Shown piece after piece: positions 1-5,811 of a stretch of 6,855 nucleotides of DNA. Origin of the DNA: JAZLIL01 sp045617405 (GTDB taxonomy: Bacteria; Bacillota; Clostridia; Lachnospirales; Lachnospiraceae); contig JAZLIL010000084.1 of the NCBI GenBank assembly GCA_045617405.1, positions 1 through 6,855 on the forward strand, in the 5' to 3' direction. Within the stretch, counting starts at the first letter, position 1; each line of letters opens with the position of its first letter. The translations under genes and the position numbers were made by a program. The notes under the pieces were generated by a model. That model was not told the origin of the DNA. It saw only the letters and a list, made by a program, of their open reading frames with translations, and did no database searches.

Positions 1-768
1 TTCCTTGTCTGTCTTGATAACAGCTGTAAGGATTGTTGTAGATCCTGTTGGAACTGGAACACGCTGTGCAGAACCGATGAGCTTTCCGTTGAGCTCGGGG
101 ATTACAAGACCGATAGCCTTTGCAGCACCTGTTGAGTTGGGAACGATGTTAACAGCGCCTGCACGTGATCTTCTGAGGTCACCCTTTCTCTGAGGACCAT
201 CAAGGATCATCTGATCGCCTGTATATGCATGAATTGTGCTCATGATACCCGACTTGATAACTGCGAGATCATTAAGAGCCTTAGCCATGGGTGCTAAGCA
301 GTTTGTTGTACAAGAAGCAGCTGAGATAATCTTATCTTCGGGCTTAAGTGTCTTGTGGTTTACGTTGTAAACGATAGTAGGAAGATCGTTTCCTGCGGGT
401 GCGGAAATTACGACCTTCTTTGCGCCTGCATTGATGTGAGCCTGAGCCTTTTCCTTAGAGGTATAGAAACCTGAGCACTCAAGAACTACGTCTACATCAA
501 GCTCGCCCCAAGGACAATTGTTAGCATCGGGCTCTTTGTAGATCTTAAGAGTCTTGCCGTTAACTGTGATGGTGTCTTCACCTGCTGAAACGGTATCTGC
601 TAATGCATACTTACCCTGTGATGAATCATACTTAAGAAGATGAGCTAACATCTTGGGTGATGTTAAATCGTTGATTGCTACAATTTCGTATCCCTCTGCA
701 CCAAACATCTGTCTGAATGCAAGACGACCAATACGACCAAAACCATTGATTGCCACTTTTACTGCCAT
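1..768 (-). CDS. gap: Type I glyceraldehyde-3-phosphate dehydrogenase (3' end cut by window edge)
   Basis: This glycolytic enzyme oxidises glyceraldehyde-3-phosphate to 1,3-bisphosphoglycerate with NAD in the cytoplasm. The window holds the first 256 residues; the family is about 335 long, so roughly 80 C-terminal residues lie beyond the left edge. Visible features are the Rossmann motif INGFGRIGR (residues 7-15), AINDLT (31-36) whose Asp34 fits NAD preference, the active-site stretch SAASCTTNCLAP with nucleophile Cys153, the catalytic His180 in STIHAYT, and the phosphate-binding region around SRAGAVNIVPNSTGAA (201-216). The ATG at 766-768 is supported by AGGAGG at 777-782, eight bases upstream, and the protein starts MAVKVAINGFG as the family does. 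No defect is seen in the visible part. It has its own promoter and lies downstream of lepB on the same strand, so some read-through from that operon is possible. Confidence 0.98.
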   Translation of the reverse strand, partial: MAVKVAINGFGRIGRLAFRQMFGAEGYEIVAINDLTSPKMLAHLLKYDSSQGKYALADTVSAGEDTITVNGKTLKIYKEPDANNCPWGELDVDVVLECSGFYTSKEKAQAHINAGAKKVVISAPAGNDLPTIVYNVNHKTLKPEDKIISAASCTTNCLAPMAKALNDLAVIKSGIMSTIHAYTGDQMILDGPQRKGDLRRSRAGAVNIVPNSTGAAKAIGLVIPELNGKLIGSAQRVPVPTGSTTILTAVIKTDKE

Positions 769-821
769 TTTAAATTCCTCCTGTTATTCATTTTTCTTTC
801 ACACTAGAAAAATACGTGTCT

Positions 822-850
822 ATTCTAATTCATAAAGTAAAATTGTTCAA
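822..850 (-). promoter_or_regulatory. Predicted sigma-A promoter of gap
   Basis: On the minus strand the -35 box TTGAAC (845-850) and the -10 box TAGAAT (822-827) are separated by exactly 17 bases. Transcription would start near 815, giving a leader of about 46 bases with AGGAGG before the ATG. The -35 box lies only 30 bases past the lepB stop codon. I saw no convincing operator or riboswitch in the leader. The call is by motif match only. Confidence 0.7.
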
Positions 851-879
851 GCACTATTTTTTCAAAAAGCAAAATTACT

Positions 880-1458
880 TTATTTAATAGAACCAAGTTT
901 GTTAAGAGGCCAGACGCGAAATACTACAACTCCGTTAATGTCACGCTCTTTCACATTGCCAACCATTTTCTTCCTGCTGTCGGTGCTGTTGTTTCTGTTG
1001 TCTCCGAGGACAAAGTACTCATCTTCTCCAAGTTCAATCGGTTCTGCTGCAAGTCCGGGGTTCTTGATTACTGCTTTCCCGTAGTTTTCTTCCAGAACTA
1101 TACCGTTAATGTAGATTACACCGTTTTCATCGATTTGAACGGTTTCACCCGGCAGCCCGATAACGCGCTTGATATAATCATCTTCCTGAGGATGTGCTTC
1201 GGGATTAAAAAAGATAATATCAAAACGGTCATAGTGTTTTTTAAGCTTCCAGCCGATAAGCTTGTCACCGTTTTCTATGGTATTTTTCATTGAAGGGCCT
1301 GAAACATCAACTCGTTCACATATGTAACGAGGAATAATGTTGATGGCGATTATGAAAAATGCTATATAAACAACTATTTCAAGAATGATCGTTATTGTTG
1401 ACACTTTTTTCTTTCCGCTACCATCAGTGACGATATCTTCTTCTTTATTCGTACTCAT
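880..1458 (-). CDS. lepB: Signal peptidase I
   Basis: This membrane-bound serine protease removes signal peptides from exported proteins on the outer face of the cytoplasmic membrane. The 192-residue protein has a short charged cytoplasmic N-terminus, one hydrophobic anchor (about residues 21-43) and an external catalytic domain. The Ser/Lys dyad is clear: Ser56 in VSGPSMKNT and Lys97 in DDYIKRVIGLPGE. The box GDNRNNSTDSR (152-162) and the C-terminal VVFRVWPL are also typical. Length and the single anchor fit the Gram-positive SipS type. The ATG at 1456-1458 lies inside the end of rpoZ (14-base overlap), and only a weak AGAGA-like ribosome binding sequence precedes it, so translation probably depends on coupling to rpoZ. 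Linkage to rpoZ looks like simple operon packing; no functional link is evident. No clear intrinsic terminator follows the gene. Other lepB copies in the genome are likely in such organisms. Confidence 0.96.
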   Translation of the reverse strand: MSTNKEEDIVTDGSGKKKVSTITIILEIVVYIAFFIIAINIIPRYICERVDVSGPSMKNTIENGDKLIGWKLKKHYDRFDIIFFNPEAHPQEDDYIKRVIGLPGETVQIDENGVIYINGIVLEENYGKAVIKNPGLAAEPIELGEDEYFVLGDNRNNSTDSRKKMVGNVKERDINGVVVFRVWPLNKLGSIK

Positions 1459-1732
1459 TTACAGTCTCTGTGTTTTCTGCGGCTGCTGCGGTTTCATCAG
1501 ATTCATTTTCGGATAGAATCTTAACCTTTCCGTCGCAAAGCTCTTCAATAGCGATGGAAAGAGGTTTCTTGCTCTTTGTATCAACAAGAGGCTCACTTCC
1601 GTCGATAATCTGACGTGCACGCTTTGCTGTTGCAATAACAATTGAATATCTGCTGTTTACAACAGGATGCTCACCTTCATGAATATCGGAATTGACTGCA
1701 TTGATTACTTCATTATAAGAGGGGTGTAACAT
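1445..1732 (-). CDS. rpoZ: DNA-directed RNA polymerase omega subunit
   Basis: Omega is the small RNA polymerase subunit that helps fold and hold the beta-prime subunit. The 95-residue protein begins MLHPSYNEVINAVN and carries the family core VVNSRYSIVIATAKRARQII (residues 24-43), followed by KKPLSIAIEELCDGKVKIL (55-73). That order and spacing match Clostridia omega proteins. Residues 74-95 are a low-complexity acidic/alanine tail of the kind that often varies between species. The ATG at 1730-1732 is preceded by AAAGGAG (1739-1745) at a good distance. The gene sits 17 bases after the yicC stop and overlaps lepB by 14 bases, so it is the middle gene of a three-gene operon. In many Firmicutes gmk lies between yicC and rpoZ; here nothing does. 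Confidence 0.95.
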   Translation of the reverse strand: MLHPSYNEVINAVNSDIHEGEHPVVNSRYSIVIATAKRARQIIDGSEPLVDTKSKKPLSIAIEELCDGKVKILSENESDETAAAAENTETVNEYE

Positions 1733-1749
1733 GGATGTCTCCTTTCTGG

Positions 1750-2628
1750 TTACTCAATGTTCTGAATCTGTTCTCTGATCTTTTCTATTTCTGTTTTCAG
1801 ATCTATTGCTTTATTTGACAGGGCCAGGTCGTTTGACTTACTGAGAATCGTGTTTGCTTCTCTGTTCATCTCCTGAGCAATGAAATCAAGCTTTCTTCCG
1901 ATATTCTCATCAAGATTTAGCGTATCACGCATATTCTGTATGTGCGCACGAAGACGTACTGTTTCCTCATCTACGCAAATTTTGTCTGAATAGACGATAA
2001 GCTCTGTGGCAAGTACGGCATCATCGACCTTTCTGTCTCCGAGTAATTCATTTACTTTGTCAATAATCCTCTGTCTGTAAGCGTCTATAACTTCAGGCGA
2101 TCTTGATTCGATGTAATCAACATATGTCAGAAGCAGATCGAGCTTTTCAAAGAGGTCATTCTTGAGATGTTCGCCTTCCTTAATTTTTGAATTGACAAAT
2201 GCTTCGCATGCTTTTCTGATTACAGGTTCAATCAGACTCCAAAGCTCCTCTTCATCAAGTGATTTGTCCTCAAATGTGAAAATCTCGGGAAAACGAAGAA
2301 GCTGTGAGAGCTTTATGTCATTCTCCAGACAGAACTTTTCGCTGATCTGTCCTATTGCCTCAAGGTACTCTTTCAAAATGTCTTCGGAATAATTAAGACA
2401 TTTTGTGTTCTCCGTAAAATCTTCATAATTAATAAATACATCAATCTTTCCGCGAGATGCATACTGTTTGATGAGATTCCTTATTGCAGACTCAAAGAAG
2501 TTCATCTTTTTCGGCATTTTCGCACTAATCTCACAGTATCTGTGATTAACTGATTTAATCTCGACGGATATTCTTCTTTCGGGTGTTTCTGATTCATATC
2601 TGCCGAATCCTGTCATGCTTCTTAACAT
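1750..2628 (-). CDS. yicC: YicC/YloC family endoribonuclease
   Basis: YicC-family proteins are widely conserved; Escherichia coli YicC and Bacillus YloC are reported to act as endoribonucleases in RNA turnover. The 292-residue length is normal. The N-terminus MLRSMTGFGRYE and SVEIKSVNHRYCEI (21-34) are the signature of the YicC N-terminal domain. EGEHL (151-155) lies in the middle region. The C-terminal DUF1732 domain shows DEETVRLRAHI (220-230) and GRKLDFIAQEMNREANTI (244-261), with the usual SND just after. The ATG at 2626-2628 was chosen because GGAGG (2635-2639) sits six bases upstream and the family begins M-x-R-S-M-T-G-F-G; the next Met, at residue 5, is a less likely start. It is the first gene of the operon with rpoZ and lepB and has a strong promoter. 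The remA and gmk genes often found next to yicC are missing here. Confidence 0.95.
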   Translation of the reverse strand: MLRSMTGFGRYESETPERRISVEIKSVNHRYCEISAKMPKKMNFFESAIRNLIKQYASRGKIDVFINYEDFTENTKCLNYSEDILKEYLEAIGQISEKFCLENDIKLSQLLRFPEIFTFEDKSLDEEELWSLIEPVIRKACEAFVNSKIKEGEHLKNDLFEKLDLLLTYVDYIESRSPEVIDAYRQRIIDKVNELLGDRKVDDAVLATELIVYSDKICVDEETVRLRAHIQNMRDTLNLDENIGRKLDFIAQEMNREANTILSKSNDLALSNKAIDLKTEIEKIREQIQNIE

Positions 2629-2660
2629 AAGAATCCTCCGACATCATTACTCAAATTAAC

Positions 2661-2689
2661 ATTATAGTCCCGACTTTTCATCAAGTCAA
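2661..2689 (-). promoter_or_regulatory. Strong predicted sigma-A promoter of yicC-rpoZ-lepB
   Basis: On the minus strand TTGACT (2684-2689) and a perfect TATAAT (2661-2666) are separated by exactly 17 bases. The start point would be near 2654, leaving a leader of about 25 bases containing GGAGG. The promoter begins just 12 bases beyond the stop of the upstream GTPase gene, with no clear intrinsic terminator between them, so the operon may receive some read-through as well. Confidence 0.85.
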
Positions 2690-2700
2690 GTAACATCACA

Positions 2701-3672
2701 TTAAGTGAAGTATACGATGTCCTCTTTTGCCGGTTCCGCAGGTGAAAGCTCCTCAAGGAAGAATACAGGTCCCTTACCTTTTATTTCATGCTGCCATTCT
2801 ACTCCAATCTTAGCCCTGAGCTTTATCCAGTCACGGTTTTTGATCTTTTCAAACTCTTCTTTCAGGGAAACAGGTACTTTGCACAAAATCCCGACAAATC
2901 CGATGTCATTTGCACAGCATGTCATGGCAAAACGTCCGGGAACAAAGCAACCCTTCGGAAGTCTCTTGGAATCCTTGTATGCGACAGCTTTTGTAATAAC
3001 TGTCTTTCCTTTATAATTCTCGGGGTTATCCATTGCATCGAGGTAAAAGATTCCAAAGTCATCGTCTTCTATTTCAATTACATCCTTAGTTATATCATAA
3101 GGAAGGTCGTCTTGTTCATCAAAAGGCATCAGGCTGCCGTCTTTTCCTTCAAAGATAATCTGAGCCTTTCTGTTAACGGGCTTGATAATCTTTCTTATAC
3201 CTTTCTTATCAGTGTTCTGGTCGCATCTGTTTACGATAACGGTGTCGGAATATCTCACCTGATCCATTGCGACGTTCTTCATATTATTGCAGTAGGTGAG
3301 GTATGTTTCTGCGTTAATAATAGTTATTATCTGAGCTATGACGAAATTGTCGGGTGTTTCCTGATCCATCAGATCATCAATCTTATACATTCCGTTAAGC
3401 TCAATTATTATTTTGTCAGGACAATAATCCATTGCGAGTTTCTTAAAGAATTCTCCGGAAAAATCATCGGTCTCGGCCAAAACTACACTGCATTTGTACT
3501 TTTTTTTCAGCTCTTCTTCGTCGAATTCTTCAACGCCTTCTTCAGTAGCCAGAATCAGAATATTATCACCGTTTGTGAAGCTTCTGTCATGAAGTGTATC
3601 AAGGATGAATTTTGTCTTACCGCTCTCAAGAAAGCCTGTCACAATGAAAACAGGTATTTCTTTTGCTCTCAT
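2701..3672 (-). CDS. CobW/G3E-like GTPase fused to a DUF1980-like (TIGR03943) domain
   Basis: The 323-residue protein has two parts. Residues 1 to about 200 resemble a G3E (CobW/P47K) GTPase: Walker A GFLESGKT (13-20), a Walker B-like IIIELNGM (88-95), and NRCD (148-151) in the position of the NKxD guanine motif. The CxCC metal motif expected between Walker A and B is absent; that stretch is acidic (EEGVEEFDEEEL). Residues about 205-321 resemble the C-terminal domain of YcgQ/TIGR03943 proteins, with FVPGRFAMTCCANDIGFVGI (243-262), a DW-x-K strand near 281 and a terminal DIVYF. In other Firmicutes TIGR03943 proteins pair with a YcgR-type permease; none is seen here. The ATG follows the first GTPase gene by 21 bases, with an AAGGA-like site at 3684-3688. 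A role in metal handling with its neighbour is inference. The domain match is from memory of the family, so it is less certain than the GTPase call. Confidence 0.8.
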   Translation of the reverse strand: MRAKEIPVFIVTGFLESGKTKFILDTLHDRSFTNGDNILILATEEGVEEFDEEELKKKYKCSVVLAETDDFSGEFFKKLAMDYCPDKIIIELNGMYKIDDLMDQETPDNFVIAQIITIINAETYLTYCNNMKNVAMDQVRYSDTVIVNRCDQNTDKKGIRKIIKPVNRKAQIIFEGKDGSLMPFDEQDDLPYDITKDVIEIEDDDFGIFYLDAMDNPENYKGKTVITKAVAYKDSKRLPKGCFVPGRFAMTCCANDIGFVGILCKVPVSLKEEFEKIKNRDWIKLRAKIGVEWQHEIKGKGPVFFLEELSPAEPAKEDIVYFT

Positions 3673-3693
3673 ATATACACCATTCCTTCCGAA

Positions 3694-4722
3694 TTAAATC
3701 CCGAAGAGTTCTTTAAGTGCATCTTCGTTAAGCTGGCTGCCGATGACACAAATCTTTCCAGTGTAATCCTTGGGTCCGCGTCTGATGCTTTGCTCATCGG
3801 GGACATAGTCAAAATGTATCCATTCGCCATCTTCGCTTGCCACGATTCCCTTGGCACGAAGTACAATTCCGTATTCTCCCACCTGATAGAGCTTCGAAAG
3901 AATTGAAGCAATCTTCTCTTCAGTAAACTTTTTCGGGGTTTCTACACCAACGCTTGTAAACATGTCATCTGCATGATGGTGATGATGGTGCTCATGTTCA
4001 TCTTCGCTGTGGTGATGCTCATGATCATACTCGTCATCTTCGTCGTGGTGATGTTCGTGCTTATGCTCGTCATCGTCGCCATTAAGATGCTCTTTAAATT
4101 CTTCGAAGGCATTCTTAATAAATGCATCTCTCGACTCCATTGCTGAAAGGATTACTTTTCCGTCAATCTCATCCCAGGGAGTTGTGATGATTGTAGCATC
4201 GGGATTTATTTCCTTAATCATGTTAATGACAGTTTCCAGTCTGTTTTCAGCCATGTTCTGAGTTCTTGAGAGAACAACTGCAGTGGCTGATTCAATCTGG
4301 TTTTTGTAAAACTCTCCGAAGTTTTTCATATACATCTTGTACTTCGTTCCGTCAGCTACCGTAATGTAAGAATTTATCACAATTTCCTTGCCGTCAGCAA
4401 TTCTTGAAACTGCCCCGATAACGTCAGAAAGTCCGGCAACTCCGGAAGGTTCAATGATGATTCTGTCAGGGTGGTAGGTTTCAAAGACTTTTTTAAGAGC
4501 CTCTTCAAAGTCTCCTACCAGTGAACAGCAGATGCATCCCGAATTGATTTCGCTGACCTCAATGCCGGCCTCCTGCATGAATCCGCCGTCAATTCCGACC
4601 TCGCCGAATTCGTTCTCGATGAGAACCAGTTTCTGCCCCTGAAATGCTTCGGCAATAAGCTTTTTAATAAGTGTTGTTTTGCCTGCACCTAAAAATCCGG
4701 AAATAATATCAATCTTTGTCAA
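3694..4722 (-). CDS. CobW/G3E family GTPase with histidine-rich metal-binding tract
   Basis: G3E GTPases act as metallochaperones that load metal (zinc, cobalt or nickel) into target proteins. The 342-residue protein shows Walker A GFLGAGKTT (9-17), NEFGEVGIDGG (37-47), the metal motif CICC (63-66), and Walker B with switch IIIEPSG (88-94). A CobW C-terminal domain (about 260-342, VGEYGIVLRAKGIV onward) closes the protein. Between the domains, residues 216-253 hold 16 histidines among Asp/Glu, a likely metal-buffering loop. The position usually filled by NKxD reads SRTQ (152-155), so guanine specificity may be altered or shared with the neighbour. The start is the TTG at 4720-4722: GGAGG (4731-4735) sits eight bases upstream and translation then begins MTKIDIISGFLGAGKTT like the family. 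A TTG further upstream (4750-4752) has no binding site. It is first in a two-gene operon. The substrate metal cannot be read from sequence; zinc is my guess. Confidence 0.93.
   Translation of the reverse strand: MTKIDIISGFLGAGKTTLIKKLIAEAFQGQKLVLIENEFGEVGIDGGFMQEAGIEVSEINSGCICCSLVGDFEEALKKVFETYHPDRIIIEPSGVAGLSDVIGAVSRIADGKEIVINSYITVADGTKYKMYMKNFGEFYKNQIESATAVVLSRTQNMAENRLETVINMIKEINPDATIITTPWDEIDGKVILSAMESRDAFIKNAFEEFKEHLNGDDDEHKHEHHHDEDDEYDHEHHHSEDEHEHHHHHHADDMFTSVGVETPKKFTEEKIASILSKLYQVGEYGIVLRAKGIVASEDGEWIHFDYVPDEQSIRRGPKDYTGKICVIGSQLNEDALKELFGI
3964..4077 (-). repeat. Histidine/acid-coding low-complexity tract inside the CobW gene
   Basis: The stretch encodes 38 residues, 16 of them His and most others Asp or Glu, including one run of six His. 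At DNA level it consists of imperfect trinucleotide repeats of CAC/CAT with GAT/GAA. It stays in frame and lies between the GTPase and C-terminal domains. This is a protein-level metal-binding loop rather than a mobile repeat. Such tracts are prone to length change between strains. Confidence 0.85.
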
Positions 4723-4730
4723 AGTTAACA

Positions 4731-4735
4731 CCTCC
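4731..4735 (-). promoter_or_regulatory. Ribosome binding site deciding a TTG start
   Basis: GGAGG on the minus strand lies eight bases before TTG (4720-4722). No ATG or GTG at suitable spacing competes in the same frame, and the resulting N-terminus matches CobW proteins. This sets the start ten codons inside the longest open frame. Confidence 0.85.
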
Positions 4736-4752
4736 AATTTGCACCAAAACAA

Positions 4753-4769
4753 GGAACGTCTCGCGTCCC
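4753..4769 (-). promoter_or_regulatory. Leader inverted repeat in front of the CobW operon
   Basis: In the transcript, GGGACG-CGAGA-CGTTCC can form a six-pair hairpin (one G-U) close to the predicted start point. The loop CGAGA could instead pair with TCTCG just upstream (4771-4775), giving an alternative, mutually exclusive hairpin; that upstream arm reaches the predicted start point. It lies a few bases downstream of the -10 box, where an operator or a 5' stabilising structure might sit. No known riboswitch or Zur-type box is recognised, and the pairing could be chance. Confidence 0.3.
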
Positions 4770-4780
4770 ATCGAGAAGTA

Positions 4781-4808
4781 ATTATATCATAAGGCTTAAA
4801 AAAGGCAA
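4781..4808 (-). promoter_or_regulatory. Predicted sigma-A promoter of the CobW GTPase operon
   Basis: On the minus strand TTGCCT (4803-4808) and a perfect TATAAT (4781-4786) are separated by 16 bases. Transcription would start near 4774, giving a leader of about 50 bases ahead of the TTG start. No second promoter is apparent before the downstream GTPase gene, so the pair is probably one transcript. Confidence 0.75.
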
Positions 4809-4837
4809 GTCATACGATAGCCGCTTTGCAATAATTG

Positions 4838-4846
4838 TGGTAAAAT
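4838..4846 (+). promoter_or_regulatory. Possible extended -10 promoter of the amidohydrolase gene
   Basis: TGGTAAAAT fits the extended -10 pattern TG-N-TAnAAT, while no good -35 box is seen 17 bases upstream. The transcript would start near 4853 with only about 17 leader bases, just enough for GGAGG at 4856-4860. It is divergent from the CobW promoter, whose -35 box lies about 30 bases away. Confidence 0.5.
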
Positions 4847-4869
4847 ATGCCGGTCGGAGGAAATAATCA

Positions 4870-5748
4870 ATGAAGATTGACTCACACATTCACATAATTC
4901 TCGATGGAACTGATTACAGTCATGCCTTTTCACATCACCTTGAAGGTCCGTCCGAACAGATTGTAAGCAGTGTTCTTAATAGTTACGCTCAGGCAGGTTA
5001 TATTTACCTTCGTGACGGAGGCGACCGCTACGGTGTGTCGCTTCTTGCGAAGAGACTTGCAGGTGAGTTTGGTATCACTTACCGCTCTCCCGCTTTTGCT
5101 ATTCACCGTGAGGGCCGCTACGGTAAAATGCTCGGCTTTTCCTATAACAATCATCAGTCATATAAAGACCTGATAAGAAGAGCCGGGCTTGAAGGTGCAG
5201 ATTTTATTAAATTGATGCTTACCGGTATAATGGATTTTTCAAAGTATGGTAAAGTATCGGATTCAGAAATCGGTAAGGATGAAGCAGATTACATCATAAA
5301 AACTGCAAAGGATGCAGGATTCAGTGTCATGGCGCATTGCAACACGGCAAAGGCGTGTATTCTTGCTGCTGAAGCCGGAGCTGATTCGATTGAACATGGA
5401 TTCTACCAGAATGAGGATAGTCTTCTTGCGCTAAAGGAGAATAACTGCATCTGGGTTCCAACCTTTGCACCTGTTGCATGCCTGAAGGATTCTGATAATG
5501 AAAAGATTAATAATGATGTAATATTAAGAATTCTGAATGAACAGGAAGAAAATGTGTGCAAGGCATTTAACATGGATCTGCCTGTTGCAGCGGGAAGCGA
5601 TGCCGGATCGTATCTAAACCCTCACGTTACGTCATCAGTGTCTGAGGAGAAATTGCTGAAAGACGCTGTTTATAAGGCTTGCGACGATTCTACAAAAGTA
5701 GATTATTATCTTGAAAACAGCTGTAAATTGCTGATGGAAAGATTCTAA
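4870..5748 (+). CDS. Compact metal-dependent amidohydrolase (imidazolonepropionase-like)
   Basis: The 292-residue protein is an amidohydrolase-superfamily TIM barrel, hydrolysing an amide, ester or related bond with one or two divalent metals; its substrate is unknown. The metal ligands are in the expected order: H6 and H8 of DSHIHI, K114 of DFIKLMLTG (the position of the carboxylated lysine in related enzymes), H156 of MAHCNT, H176 of SIEHGF, and D244 of AAGSDAG. The protein starts almost directly at the HxH strand and ends soon after the last barrel elements. It therefore lacks the N-terminal beta-sandwich part that makes most relatives about 400 residues long; no frameshift is seen, so this seems to be its natural size. 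No signal peptide is visible, so it is probably cytoplasmic. The ATG is supported by GGAGG (4856-4860), nine bases upstream. It is divergent from the CobW pair and followed by a terminator, so it is a single-gene unit. Confidence 0.88.
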   Translation: MKIDSHIHIILDGTDYSHAFSHHLEGPSEQIVSSVLNSYAQAGYIYLRDGGDRYGVSLLAKRLAGEFGITYRSPAFAIHREGRYGKMLGFSYNNHQSYKDLIRRAGLEGADFIKLMLTGIMDFSKYGKVSDSEIGKDEADYIIKTAKDAGFSVMAHCNTAKACILAAEAGADSIEHGFYQNEDSLLALKENNCIWVPTFAPVACLKDSDNEKINNDVILRILNEQEENVCKAFNMDLPVAAGSDAGSYLNPHVTSSVSEEKLLKDAVYKACDDSTKVDYYLENSCKLLMERF

Positions 5749-5767
5749 ACGTATTCGGTATCAATAA

Positions 5768-5791
5768 AAGGATAGCATCATGGCTATCCTT
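5768..5791. terminator. Bidirectional intrinsic terminator between convergent genes
   Basis: AAGGATAGC (5768-5776) and GCTATCCTT (5783-5791) form a perfect nine-pair stem around the six-base loop ATCATG. A T-rich run follows on the plus strand (TCTTTTC) and on the minus strand (TTATTG after CCTT). It lies 19 bases after the amidohydrolase stop and 20 bases after the amidase stop, so it can serve both. Confidence 0.85.
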
Positions 5792-5811
5792 CTTTTCGAG
5801 GGTAAACTTTT

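Noticed and set aside
800..819. ACAC/GTGT inverted repeat in the gap leader
   Set aside because: Only four continuous pairs form, which is too weak to call a structure or operator.
840..879. A-rich/T-rich stretch after lepB as an intrinsic terminator
   Set aside because: It pairs only through short T-A runs with no GC-containing stem, so it would be too weak.
2690..2712. TCAC/GTGA hairpin after the second GTPase gene
   Set aside because: The stem has four pairs and no T-run, so it is not a credible terminator.
2788..3906. A 372-codon open frame on the plus strand opposite both GTPase genes
   Set aside because: It lies wholly antisense to two well-supported genes, and its predicted protein is hydrophobic and Cys/Phe-rich without domain motifs. 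It looks like a by-product of codon use on the other strand.
3964..4077. Repeat tract as a possible CRISPR or minisatellite element
   Set aside because: The repeats are trinucleotides, in frame, with no spacers, and encode a histidine-rich loop known in the family.
4723..4752. Upstream in-frame extension of the CobW GTPase to TTG at 4750-4752
   Set aside because: It has no ribosome binding site, it would place GGAGG inside the gene, and the extra ten residues do not match the family N-terminus.
4723..4869. Zur box or cobalamin riboswitch between the divergent genes
   Set aside because: I found no AT-rich palindrome of the Zur type, and the roughly 50-base leader is too short for a cobalamin riboswitch.
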